Part shown: piece after piece, positions 1-6,927 of the stretch
Layout of the letters: each line of letters begins with the position of its first letter
Position numbering within the stretch: the stretch's first letter is position 1
Assembly (NCBI GenBank): GCA_030044345.1
Contig: JASHVY010000623.1
Span: forward strand, 1-10,215
Length of the DNA stretch: 10,215 nucleotides
Reading direction: 5' to 3'
Source of the DNA: Acetobacteraceae bacterium
Lineage (GTDB): Bacteria; Pseudomonadota; Alphaproteobacteria; Acetobacterales; Acetobacteraceae
The notes under the pieces: model-generated
What the model saw: the letters and a program-made list of their open reading frames with translations, nothing else
Told to the model about the DNA's origin: nothing
The model's database searches: none
Program-made: the position numbers and the translations under genes

Positions 1-1220
1 ATCATGACGATCGCATCGTCGACGACGAAGCCGGAGGCGATGGTGAGCGACATGAGCGAGAGATTGTCGAGGCTGAAGCCGAGCAGATACATCACGCCAA
101 AGGTGCCGATGATGGAAAGCGGCACGGAAAGGCTCGGGATGATCGTCGCCGGGATGCTGCGGAGGAAGATGAAGATCACCATCACGACGAGCACGACGGC
201 GAGCGTGAGCTCGAACTCGACATCGCGGACGGAAGCGCGAATGGTGGTCGTCTGATCCGAGATCGTCGCCACCTGGATCGAAGAGGGAAGTGAAGCCGTG
301 AGCGCGGGCAGGAGCGCCTTGACCCGGTTGGCGACGGCGATGACATTGGCCCCGGGCTGGCGCTGGATATTCAGAATGACGGCGGGCGTGGTGTCGGACC
401 AGGCGCCGATCTCGGCATTCTCCGGCCCTTCGCGGACCGAGGCGACGTTGGAAAGGCGCACCGGCGCGCCGTCGCGATAGGCGATGACCGCGTTCTCGTA
501 CTGGCTCGCGCTCTCGAGCTGATCATTGGCATTGATCGTGTAGGAACGCGCCGGGCCATCGAAGCCGCCCTTGGGCAGATTGACGTTGAGATTGCCGATG
601 GTGGTGCGCAGATCGTCGATATTGAGGCCGTAGCCTGCCAGCTTCTGGAGATTGACCTCGACACGCACGGCCGGCGCGGTGCCGCCGCTGATGCTGACGA
701 GGCCGACCCCCGGAAGCTGGGAGATTTTCTGCGCGAGCACCGTATCCGCATCATTCTCGACATCGGTGAGCGGCAGCACCGCGGAAGTCGCGGCGAGGGT
801 GAGCACGGGCGCATCGGCCGGATTGTATTTGGCGTAGATTGGCGGGGCGGGCAGACCGGAGGGCAGCAGGTTGCCGGCCGCGTTGATCGCCGCCTGCACT
901 TCCTGCTCGGCAACGTCGATCGAAAGCGAGAGATCGAACTGCAGCGTGATCACCGAGGCGCCGGCCGAGGAGACCGAGGACATCTGATTGAGACCCGGCA
1001 TCTCGCCAAACTGGACCTCGAGCGGCGCGGTGACGGAGGTCGCCATCACATCGGGACTGGCGCCGGGATAGAAGGTGGTGACCTGGATGGTCGGGTAATC
1101 GACCTCGGGCAAGGCGGAGATCGGGAGCAAGCCATAGGCGAGCAGGCCCGCGAGCAGGATCGCCGCCATCAAGAGTGACGTGCCGACCGGGCGCAGGATG
1201 AAAAGGCGCGAAGGATTCAT
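1..1220 (-). CDS. mdtB: MdtB-type RND multidrug efflux permease, N-terminal part (cut by left edge)
   Basis: Inner-membrane proton-driven pump of the RND superfamily, acting with a periplasmic adaptor and an outer-membrane channel to export drugs. The 406 visible codons begin MNPSRLFILRPVGTSLLM and carry the first transmembrane helix, the hallmark LPEVDYPTIQV and YPGASPDVM segments, a porter-domain half (VAEQEVQAAINAA, LPSGLPAPP), and the TM2-TM4 region. They end at FVVDDAIVM, whose paired aspartates (residues 401-402) are the proton-relay residues of TM4. From memory the similarity to E. coli MdtB is strong along the whole visible length. MdtB has about 1040 residues, so roughly 60% lies outside the window. 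The start is fixed because an in-frame TGA lies two codons upstream of the ATG; the ribosome-binding site is weak. It sits 55 bases after the adaptor gene stop and is probably co-transcribed. An mdtC partner would be expected beyond the left edge. Confidence 0.93.
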   Translation of the reverse strand, partial: MNPSRLFILRPVGTSLLMAAILLAGLLAYGLLPISALPEVDYPTIQVTTFYPGASPDVMATSVTAPLEVQFGEMPGLNQMSSVSSAGASVITLQFDLSLSIDVAEQEVQAAINAAGNLLPSGLPAPPIYAKYNPADAPVLTLAATSAVLPLTDVENDADTVLAQKISQLPGVGLVSISGGTAPAVRVEVNLQKLAGYGLNIDDLRTTIGNLNVNLPKGGFDGPARSYTINANDQLESASQYENAVIAYRDGAPVRLSNVASVREGPENAEIGAWSDTTPAVILNIQRQPGANVIAVANRVKALLPALTASLPSSIQVATISDQTTTIRASVRDVEFELTLAVVLVVMVIFIFLRSIPATIIPSLSVPLSIIGTFGVMYLLGFSLDNLSLMSLTIASGFVVDDAIVM

Positions 1221-1275
1221 GGCTCACGCCGGCCGGATCATGCGTGCCTGTGGAGGAAGAGAGGCAGAGCGTCGC

Positions 1276-2709
1276 TCACGGTTGCGGCTGGTTCGCCGGG
1301 GCTGTCGCGCCCGATTTGCCGCCAGACGCGCCCTGGCTGTGAAGCCGCCCATGCCCTTGCCCCGAGCGCGGCCGATGGGCGGCCGAAGGGGGCGCATTCG
1401 AGGCCGGCGCGGAGGATGGAGGGGCGGGCGTGCCGGAAGCGGCCGGAGCACCCGCCGCCTTGGCCGCGGGGGCCGCCGCGGTGGTGGACGCGGCGGCAGC
1501 GGTGGCAGGCGGAACGATCGTCACCTTGGCACCGGGGTGCAGCCGGTCCGCGCCGTCCGTCACCACCTTCGCGCCGGCAGCGAGGCCGGCGGTGATGGCG
1601 GTCTCGTTGGCGTTGCTGGGGCCGAGCGTCACCTTTTGCACGGAAACCGTGCCATCGGACTGGACGATGTAAACAAAGGTGCCGGGCGCGCCGCGCTGGA
1701 TCGCGGCATCCGGCACCAGAACCGCGTTCTTCAGCGTTTTGACGAGAAGATCGACATTCACGAACGCATTGGGAAAGAGCGCATATTTCGGGTTGGCGAA
1801 GCTCGCGCGAAGCTGGACCGTGCCGGTCGTGACATTGATCTGGTTGTCCATCGCGTAGAGCGTGCCGGTCGCGAGCTTTTGAGTGTTGGTGCTGTCATAG
1901 AGCGTGACGGGGAGCGCCTGGTCCGCCTGTGTCGCCTCGGTCACGGCCTCGATATCGTTCTGCGGCAGCGTGAAGATGACGCTGATCGGGTCGAGCTCGG
2001 TGATGACGACGATGCCGGTCGTGTTGCTGGTCTGGACATAGTTGCCGGGATCGACCTGGAGCAGACCGACGCGGCCGGTGATCGGCGCGGTGATATGGCA
2101 GTAGGTGAGATTGAGCTTGGCGCTGGCGATTGCCGCCTGGTCGGTCTTGACCGTGCCCAGGAGTTGCTGGACCAGGAATTCCTGGTCGCTCACCTGCTGC
2201 TCGGCGATCGAGTTCTGCGCCTTGAGCCGCTCGAAACGGGCGAGATCGCTTCGCGCCTGATCCAGAAGTCCGGTGTCGTGGGCGAGCTGACCCTCCGCCT
2301 GCTGGAGCGCGACCTCGAACGGGCGCGGATCGATCTGGGCCAGAAACTGGCCCTTCTGGACGATCTGGCCTTCCTTGAACCCGACGCTCATGAGCTGGCC
2401 GTTGATCTGCGTCATCACCGTCACCGTGTTGAAGGGCGTGACGGTGCCCAGAGCATTGAGAATGACCGGCATGTCGCCGGTGGTTGCGGTCGCGACGCTG
2501 ACCGGTTGTGGCGGGGCGGAAGGCGGCCCCTTGCGCGGCCCGCCAGCCCAGGGGTGGGCCCAAAGGATGACCCCCGCGATCAGAGCGAGAACGAGGAGAT
2601 AGGGGAGAACGCGGCGGCGGGTGCGGACGGTGGGCCGCTCCACAACCTCGCGATGCGCCGGAGGAGCGCTGTAGCCGCGTGCCATTGCCGGATCGGTGCG
2701 TTCGTCCAT
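1276..2709 (-). CDS. mdtA: MdtA/MuxA-family RND efflux periplasmic adaptor subunit
   Basis: Membrane-fusion protein linking the RND pump to the outer-membrane channel. The 477-residue product has a cytoplasmic N-terminus, one hydrophobic anchor (about 35-50, no lipobox cysteine), a first barrel-sandwich half with GTVTPFNTVTV (88-98), a coiled-coil hairpin (about 130-200), the second lipoyl half with ITAPITGRVGLLQVDPGNYV (206-225), a beta-barrel domain (about 235-325) and the membrane-proximal domain ending near 399. The VGLLQVDPGN stretch is typical of MdtA relatives. Residues 400-477 are an Ala/Pro/Ser-rich, then Gly/His/Arg-containing tail; E. coli MdtA is about 415 residues, so the tail is extra. 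The ATG at 2709 is chosen over an in-frame ATG at 2811 because GAGGAG lies 4 bases before it and the upstream 34 codons look non-coding. It is the first gene of the efflux operon. Confidence 0.93.
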   Translation of the reverse strand: MDERTDPAMARGYSAPPAHREVVERPTVRTRRRVLPYLLVLALIAGVILWAHPWAGGPRKGPPSAPPQPVSVATATTGDMPVILNALGTVTPFNTVTVMTQINGQLMSVGFKEGQIVQKGQFLAQIDPRPFEVALQQAEGQLAHDTGLLDQARSDLARFERLKAQNSIAEQQVSDQEFLVQQLLGTVKTDQAAIASAKLNLTYCHITAPITGRVGLLQVDPGNYVQTSNTTGIVVITELDPISVIFTLPQNDIEAVTEATQADQALPVTLYDSTNTQKLATGTLYAMDNQINVTTGTVQLRASFANPKYALFPNAFVNVDLLVKTLKNAVLVPDAAIQRGAPGTFVYIVQSDGTVSVQKVTLGPSNANETAITAGLAAGAKVVTDGADRLHPGAKVTIVPPATAAAASTTAAAPAAKAAGAPAASGTPAPPSSAPASNAPPSAAHRPRSGQGHGRLHSQGASGGKSGATAPANQPQP

Positions 2710-2843
2710 CGGTCTCCTCGCACACGGCCTTAGCGGGCCGCCTGGGCGGAGTTGTTGCGCCGGCGGGGCGAAAACATGGCGGCCATGACCATGGCAAGCC
2801 TGCCTGAGCACCTGGACCGACGCGCGCCCGGATCGGCAAATGG

Positions 2844-2866
2844 CATAGACTTATTACGGGTCTATG
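2844..2866. promoter_or_regulatory. Dyad upstream of mdtA, possible repressor operator
   Basis: The arms CATAGAC (2844-2850) and GTCTATG (2860-2866) are perfect inverted copies around 9 bases, giving a 23-bp palindrome about 135 bases before the mdtA start. The size and arm spacing suit a dimeric repressor such as a TetR- or MarR-family protein, which commonly control RND efflux operons; no such regulator is in the window. The AT-rich stem and absence of a T-tract argue against a terminator. It could instead belong to the neighbouring repeat element. Confidence 0.35.
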
Positions 2867-2909
2867 TCGCCAATCCCCCGACAGGATTACCGCCAGATTG
2901 CGATTGATT

Positions 2910-2957
2910 CACGTTCCCTGGCACATCCCTGAGCATATTCCCAGGCACGCTCCCGGA
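2910..2957. repeat. Four imperfect 12-bp tandem repeats
   Basis: Units start at 2910, 2922, 2934 and 2946 and read CACGTTCCCTGG, CACATCCCTGAG, CATATTCCCAGG and CACGCTCCCGGA. The consensus is roughly CAyryTCCCwGG, with the second unit offset by one base; on the minus strand this is close to CCwGGGAAyrTG. The block is non-coding and lies between clpA and mdtA. Short repeats of this kind can occur at insertion-sequence ends or bind a dedicated protein; no transposase remnant is visible. Confidence 0.6.
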
Positions 2958-2970
2958 TGAAACCGGGAGC
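2949..2970. terminator. GC-rich hairpin downstream of clpA, possible weak terminator
   Basis: GCTCCCGG (2949-2956) and CCGGGAGC (2963-2970) form a perfect 8-bp stem with a 6-base loop, 33 bases after the clpA stop (3004). Neither strand has a T-run after the stem, so it is not a standard intrinsic terminator; it may stabilise the 3' end or belong to the overlapping 12-bp repeat block. Confidence 0.35.
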
Positions 2971-3003
2971 AGGCGCCCGGGAAAGAGGCCGGACGGAGGA
3001 GGG

Positions 3004-5349
3004 CTACTCGACCGTTTCAGACTCGCGCTCACCGTCCTCCTCGCCCTCAGGGCGCGGAAGAGCGGTCGGCACCGCCTCGATGAACTCGAAGGCAAGCGCA
3101 CCATCCCTGAGCGTGACCTTCACCGCACCGCCGCGGGCGAGGCGGCCGAAGAGAAGCTCCTCGGCGAGCGGCTTCTTGATGTGCTCCTGGATGACGCGGG
3201 CGAGCGGTCGGGCGCCGTAGAGCCGGTCATAGCCTTTCTCGGCAAGCCATTCCTTGGCGGCGGAGGAAAGCTCGATCGTCACGTTGCGGTCGGCGAGCTG
3301 GGCCTCGAGCTGCATGACGAATTTCTCGACCACCCGGGCGACGACCTCGGGGGTCAGCGCCGCGAAGGCGATGGTCGCGTCGAGCCGGTTGCGGAATTCC
3401 GGCGTGAACATCCGCTTGATGGCCTCGTCATCCTCGCCATGGCGCGCCTCACGCTCGAAGCCGATCGCCGGTCGGGCCAGATCGGCCGCGCCCGCGTTGG
3501 TGGTCATGATCAGGATGATGTTGCGGAAATCCACCGTCTTGCCGTTGTGGTCGGTGAGCTTCCCGTGATCCATCACCTGCAGAAGGATGTTGAAGAGATC
3601 GATATGGGCTTTCTCGATCTCGTCCAGCAACAACACCGAGTGCGGGTGCTGGTCGATGGCATCGGTGAGCAGGCCGCCCTGATCGAAGCCGACATAGCCC
3701 GGCGGTGCGCCGATGAGGCGGGAGACCGAGTGACGTTCCATATATTCGCTCATGTCGAAGCGGATGAGCTGGATGCCGAGCGTCGCAGCAAGCTGGCGCG
3801 CGACCTCGGTCTTGCCGACGCCGGTCGGGCCGCTGAAGAGATAGTTGCCGATCGGCTTCTCGGCCTCGCGCAGGCCGGCGCGCGAGAGCTTGATGGCGGC
3901 AGCCAACGCCTCGATCGCCTTGTCCTGGCCGAAGACCATGGATTTGAGATCGCGCTCGAGATTGCGCAGCGTCTCCTTGTCGTCGGCGGAGACGGATTTC
4001 GGGGGGATGCGGGCAATTTTCGCCACCATCTCCTCGACATCGCGCAGCGTCACGGTCTTGCGCCGCTTGTGCTCGGGCAGAAGCATGCGCGAGGCGCCGA
4101 CCTCGTCGATCACGTCGATCGCCTTGTCGGGCAGCTTGCGGTCATGGATGTATTTGGCCGAAAGCTCGACCGCGGCGCGGATCGCCTCCTCGGTGTAGCG
4201 GACCTTGTGGTGCTTCTCGTAATTCGCCTTGAGGCCGCGCAGGATCTTCACCGAATCCTCGAGCGAGGGCTCGTTCACGTCGATCTTCTGGAACCGCCGG
4301 ACGAGGGCGCGATCCTTCTCGAAGTAGTTGCGGAATTCCTTGTAGGTGGTCGAGCCGATGCAGCGCAGCGTTCCCGAGGCGAGCGCCGGCTTGAGCAGGT
4401 TGGAAGCATCCATGGCGCCACCGGAGGTGGCGCCGGCGCCGATCACGGTGTGGATCTCGTCGATGAAGAGGATGGCGCCCTGCTGATTTTCGAGCTCGGC
4501 CACAACCGCCTTGAGCCTCTCCTCGAAATCGCCGCGGTAGCGGGTGCCGGCGAGCAACGCGCCCATGTCGAGCGCGTAGATGGTCGAGCGGGCGAGCACC
4601 TCGGGCACCGTGCCTTCGACGATGCGCTTGGCGAGTCCTTCGGCAATGGCGGTCTTGCCGACACCGGGATCGCCGACATAGAGCGGGTTGTTCTTGGTGC
4701 GGCGGCAAAGGATCTGGATGGTGCGCTCGATTTCGATCTCCCGGCCGATCAGTGGGTCGATCCGGCCGGCAAGCGCTTTCTTGTTGAGATTGACGCAGTA
4801 GTTCGAGAGCGCGTCCTGGCCGCGGCGGGAGGGTTTTTCCTCCCGTTCGGACTCGCCTGTCCCGCCGTCCGGGCCCGAGCCGGTGCCCTGCACCGGACGG
4901 GGCGCGCTGCGGCCGGGCGCCTTGGCGATGCCATGGCTGATGAAGTTCACGGCGTCGAGCCGCGTCATGTCCTGGAGCTGGAGGAAATAGACGGCATGGC
5001 TCTCACGCTCGCTGAAGAGGGCGACGAGGACGTTGGCGCCGGTGACTTCCTCACGGCCGGAAGACTGAACATGAATTGCCGCACGCTGGACCACGCGCTG
5101 GAAACCGGCGGTGGGCTTGGGATCGCCCGGACGATCGGTGGCGAGGCCGGAGAGATCCTTGTCGAGAAACTCGGTGAGATCCTGGCGCAGCTTGTCGAGA
5201 TCGACGCCACAGGCGCGCAACACGGTCGCGGCATCGGTATCGTCGACAAGGCCAAGAAGCAGGTGCTCGAGAGTCGCATATTCGTGATGACGCTCGCTGG
5301 CGAGCGACAAGGCCCGGTGGAGCGTTTGTTCGAGATTGCGGGACAGCAT
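3004..5349 (-). CDS. clpA: ATP-dependent Clp protease ATP-binding subunit ClpA
   Basis: Hexameric AAA+ unfoldase that feeds substrates, including ClpS-delivered N-degron proteins, into the ClpP peptidase in the cytosol. The 781 residues match the family (E. coli 758). In order: double Clp N domain (1-140); a Gly/charged linker (about 145-180); first ATPase with Walker A GDPGVGKT (226-233) and Walker B ILFIDE (293-298); second ATPase with Walker A GPTGVGKT (507-514) and Walker B LLLDE (573-577); the ClpP-docking IGF loop (629-631); and sensor-2 GAR (712-714). All key residues are present, and the long ClpB middle coiled coil is absent, which together with the ClpS neighbour makes it ClpA rather than ClpB or ClpC. 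The final 18 residues form an acidic tail (EGEEDGERESETVE). The ATG at 5349 begins the conserved MLSRNLEQTL; AAGGGAG lies 11 bases upstream. clpS ends 87 bases upstream. Confidence 0.98.
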   Translation of the reverse strand: MLSRNLEQTLHRALSLASERHHEYATLEHLLLGLVDDTDAATVLRACGVDLDKLRQDLTEFLDKDLSGLATDRPGDPKPTAGFQRVVQRAAIHVQSSGREEVTGANVLVALFSERESHAVYFLQLQDMTRLDAVNFISHGIAKAPGRSAPRPVQGTGSGPDGGTGESEREEKPSRRGQDALSNYCVNLNKKALAGRIDPLIGREIEIERTIQILCRRTKNNPLYVGDPGVGKTAIAEGLAKRIVEGTVPEVLARSTIYALDMGALLAGTRYRGDFEERLKAVVAELENQQGAILFIDEIHTVIGAGATSGGAMDASNLLKPALASGTLRCIGSTTYKEFRNYFEKDRALVRRFQKIDVNEPSLEDSVKILRGLKANYEKHHKVRYTEEAIRAAVELSAKYIHDRKLPDKAIDVIDEVGASRMLLPEHKRRKTVTLRDVEEMVAKIARIPPKSVSADDKETLRNLERDLKSMVFGQDKAIEALAAAIKLSRAGLREAEKPIGNYLFSGPTGVGKTEVARQLAATLGIQLIRFDMSEYMERHSVSRLIGAPPGYVGFDQGGLLTDAIDQHPHSVLLLDEIEKAHIDLFNILLQVMDHGKLTDHNGKTVDFRNIILIMTTNAGAADLARPAIGFEREARHGEDDEAIKRMFTPEFRNRLDATIAFAALTPEVVARVVEKFVMQLEAQLADRNVTIELSSAAKEWLAEKGYDRLYGARPLARVIQEHIKKPLAEELLFGRLARGGAVKVTLRDGALAFEFIEAVPTALPRPEGEEDGERESETVE

Positions 5350-5436
5350 GGCGTGCGACGCTCCCTTATTCCGTGCGGCGGCCTGCCGGCGGCCGGAACG
5401 GGCCGGGGGCGGCGGTCAAACGGGCATTGAAGGCAA

Positions 5437-5763
5437 TCATTCTTTCTCGATCGTGCATTGGAGAGGGTGCTGGTTCTGGCGCGCGAGGTCCATCACCTGT
5501 GTTACTTTGGTCTCGGCGACCTCGTATGTGTAGATGCCGCACACGCCGACACCCCGGCGATGCACGTGGAGCATGATGCGGGTTGCCTCCTCCCGCGTCT
5601 TCTGAAAGAAGCGCTCCAACACGTGGACGACGAACTCCATCGGTGTGTAGTCGTCGTTCAGCATCAGAACTTTGTACATGGCGGGCTTGCGTGTCTTCGG
5701 CCGCGCCCGCACGACGACGCCAGTGGATGGGCCGCCGCCCCCTTGTCTGTCGCTCTCGCTCAT
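5437..5763 (-). CDS. clpS: ATP-dependent Clp protease adaptor protein ClpS
   Basis: Small cytosolic adaptor that binds proteins with bulky hydrophobic N-terminal residues and hands them to ClpA. With the chosen start it has 108 residues (E. coli 106). After a flexible N-terminal arm the core begins at YKVLMLNDDYTPMEFVVHVL (30-49). The substrate-pocket residues N36, D37, D38, the gate methionine M42 and H68 are present, as is the signature EVAETKV (81-87). Three starts are possible: ATG 5763 (GGA six bases upstream, giving MSESDRQ), ATG 5769, or GTG 5802 adding 13 residues. The first gives the usual length and the best-spaced ribosome-binding site. It precedes clpA on the same strand by 87 bases, the standard clpS-clpA order, so co-expression is likely. 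Function is secure; only the start is uncertain. Confidence 0.96.
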   Translation of the reverse strand: MSESDRQGGGGPSTGVVVRARPKTRKPAMYKVLMLNDDYTPMEFVVHVLERFFQKTREEATRIMLHVHRRGVGVCGIYTYEVAETKVTQVMDLARQNQHPLQCTIEKE

Positions 5764-6010
5764 CGGCATTCCATCCGGCGGCGGCCCGGCGGACTTTTCC
5801 ACCCGCCCCCACCCGTCCCGCCCTTCTCAAAGCTGTGCTGCCACGCACGGCAGAGTCCCGTGGGAGACGGGGACGGCGCAGACATGCGAGGCGAGTCATG
5901 GTCCATGGCAAAACCATATCGGAACGCGGCCCCGTCGGAAAAGGGCTCTGCAAGATTCCACACGGTCTTGTTTACGGGCGTGGCGCGCGCGCACCTGCTT
6001 GCGCGTGACG

Positions 6011-6040
6011 CAAAAGGGCCCGGAGATGACCCCGGGCCCT
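6011..6040 (-). terminator. Rho-independent terminator of the phasin gene
   Basis: AGGGCCCGG (6015-6023) and CCGGGCCCT (6032-6040) form a perfect 9-bp GC-rich stem with an 8-base loop. Read on the minus strand, the second arm runs directly into a TTTT tract (6012-6015), the intrinsic-terminator layout. It lies about 60 bases after the phasin stop, insulating clpS from phasin transcription. Confidence 0.75.
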
Positions 6041-6056
6041 AAGCGAGGCTTGCCCT

Positions 6057-6074
6057 CCCCGCCCGCAGGCGGGG
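6057..6074. other. Second hairpin in the phasin 3' region
   Basis: CCCCGCC (6057-6063) pairs perfectly with GGCGGGG (6068-6074) around a CGCA loop, 28 bases after the phasin stop and just before the terminator hairpin. No T-run follows on either strand, so it is more likely an mRNA-stabilising stem than a terminator. Confidence 0.45.
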
Positions 6075-6102
6075 TGTGCGATTTGGGTATCGCGCGCCCG
6101 GC

Positions 6103-6618
6103 TCACGCCGTCCGGGCGAACTTCTCCATCGCCAGCGCAAAGCGCTGGGTCAGCGGCGCCAAAGCCTGCTCGGCGAGCTTCACCGAGGCGTCGGTGAGGC
6201 GACCGGTCTCGGACACCGCCTTCTCCATCGCCGAACGGGCAAGGGTGGTTTGCAGATCCACCGCTTCCTTGAGCGACTTGACCGCGGCCAGCGCCCTGTA
6301 GATCGCCAGCGTTTCGTCGAAGGAGGCCTGCGCAGAGGCCACGACCTGCTGCGTGATGTCCTGCACGCCCGTCGACCAGATTTTGCCCGACTTCACCACG
6401 GCTTCGAAGTTGCCCTGGTTGAAAGCGAGCAGTTCCTCTGCCGTCTTCATGGCCTTCTCCACGTTTTCCTTGACCTGCGCCTGAGTCGTCTGGAAGCCGG
6501 CGGTCGCTTTGGCCACGCCCTCCTTGAAGGCGACGGCCGTCTGCTCGAACCCGCTCGTCACGGCGGGGGCGGGGGCGGCGGCGTCGGTCCCCTCGCTTGC
6601 CTTTGCCTTAACCGTCAT
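6103..6618 (-). CDS. Phasin family protein (PHA granule-associated)
   Basis: Phasins coat polyhydroxyalkanoate granules, limiting coalescence and controlling granule number. The 171-residue, Ala/Lys/Glu-rich, helical product resembles the Phasin_2 family: after a low-complexity, Pro/Ala-rich start (1-22), a long amphipathic helical part includes AMKTAEELLAFNQGNFEAV (56-74), the SGKIWSTGVQDITQQV stretch (77-92) and a C-terminal helix SVKLAEQALAPLTQRFALAM (145-164). There are no cysteines, signal peptide or membrane segments. The ATG at 6618 is chosen because GGAG lies six bases before it and the reading frame upstream to 6810 crosses the promoter and operator-like sites. It has its own terminator, so it is probably a single-gene transcript. 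TGC-N3-GCA sites upstream suggest PhaR control. The family call is strong; that PHA is actually made is inferred, as no synthase gene is in the window. Confidence 0.9.
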   Translation of the reverse strand: MTVKAKASEGTDAAAPAPAVTSGFEQTAVAFKEGVAKATAGFQTTQAQVKENVEKAMKTAEELLAFNQGNFEAVVKSGKIWSTGVQDITQQVVASAQASFDETLAIYRALAAVKSLKEAVDLQTTLARSAMEKAVSETGRLTDASVKLAEQALAPLTQRFALAMEKFARTA

Positions 6619-6725
6619 CTGCTGCTCCGTGCGATTGATCATTCCCGGCGGGGAGAGAAAACGGCCCGCAGCCTGCATTCGGCTGCTCGCGTCGCCATTA
6701 TCGGCCCGCCATCGAAACCGGCTTG

Positions 6726-6736
6726 CTGCAATGCAG
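6726..6736. promoter_or_regulatory. PhaR-type operator CTGC-N3-GCAG
   Basis: CTGCAATGCAG is an exact match to the CTGC-N3-GCAG operator described for the PHA-responsive repressor PhaR in Paracoccus and Rhodobacter. It lies 108 bases before the phasin start, probably just downstream of the transcription start, where binding would block transcription. Gene context supports the assignment. Confidence 0.6.
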
Positions 6737-6780
6737 CACAGCAACGAACTAGGGCGCTGCGCGATATAATGCAAGTGAAA

Positions 6781-6797
6781 TTTGTGCATTGCACAAA
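6781..6797. promoter_or_regulatory. Second PhaR-like palindrome upstream of the phasin promoter
   Basis: TTTGTGCATTGCACAAA is a perfect inverted repeat with 8-bp arms around one base, containing the same TGC-N3-GCA core as the site at 6726-6736, with centres 58-59 bases apart. It would overlap or sit just upstream of the -35 region for the TTATAT-like -10 box on the minus strand. Confidence 0.55.
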
Positions 6798-6901
6798 CAG
6801 ATCCGGACAAGCTTCCCGCGATGACCCGTGAGCGTACTGGAAGTCCGGTAGTTAATTCTTTGTTCTCGTTACTTTTCCCGATCCTTTCCCGCTGGACAGA
6901 T

Positions 6902-6927
6902 GCGGCGGGGCGCCGCTAAACTTTTTT
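6902..6927 (+). terminator. Hairpin plus T-run in the carboxypeptidase leader (attenuator-like)
   Basis: GCGGCG (6902-6907), a GGG loop and CGCCGC (6911-6916) form a 6-bp stem, followed after TAAAC by six T's (6922-6927). It resembles an intrinsic terminator on the plus strand, yet no plus-strand gene lies upstream; it sits 32 bases before the carboxypeptidase ATG. It may be an attenuator or simply a leader stem. Confidence 0.4.

Larger units (their letters stand above)
2710..3003. other. Non-coding stretch between clpA and mdtA
   Basis: This 294-base region separates the stop of clpA from the start of mdtA, both on the minus strand. It must hold the end of the clpA transcript and probably the efflux-operon promoter. 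Visible structure comprises four 12-bp tandem repeats (2910-2957), an 8-bp-stem hairpin (2949-2970) and a 7-bp dyad (2844-2866). An open frame on the minus strand across 2862-3104 overlaps the clpA end and shows no recognisable protein; its repeated VPGN tetrads simply reflect the 12-bp repeat. No convincing -35/-10 pair is seen. Confidence 0.6.
5764..6102. other. Non-coding stretch between phasin gene and clpS
   Basis: These 339 bases hold the 3' end of the phasin transcript (two hairpins, 6015-6040 and 6057-6074) and, from about 6010 down to 5764, the presumed promoter and leader of clpS on the minus strand. The leader is GC-rich; a short inverted repeat CTGCC/GGCAG (5838-5853) is present. 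The best sigma-70-like pair seen is TTTTCC with GATATG (around 5916-5943), which is weak. No tRNA or small RNA is recognised, and the overlapping open frames look like shadows. Confidence 0.5.

Noticed and set aside
1180..2733. 517-codon open frame on the plus strand opposite mdtA
   Set aside because: Arg/Gly/Asp-rich translation with no recognisable domain; long antisense frames are usual in GC-rich genes, and the minus-strand adaptor is unmistakable.
2862..3104. 80-codon minus-strand frame with repeated VPGN tetrads
   Set aside because: It overlaps the clpA 3' end out of frame, and the tetrads follow from the 12-bp repeats; no ribosome-binding site or homology supports a gene.
3181..5430. 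749-codon open frame on the plus strand opposite clpA
   Set aside because: It mirrors the clpA codon pattern and has no recognisable motif; the minus-strand protein carries all AAA+ signatures.
5803..5960. Heat-shock (sigma-32-type) promoter for clpS
   Set aside because: No CTTGAA plus CCCCAT-like pair with correct spacing was found on the minus strand.
5981..5993. Alternating CG run as a special structural element
   Set aside because: About eleven alternating bases are expected by chance in DNA this GC-rich.
6619..6810. N-terminal extension of the phasin to 6810
   Set aside because: The extension is Cys/Arg/His-rich, unlike the phasin, and covers the promoter and PhaR-type sites; the ATG at 6618 has a proper ribosome-binding site.
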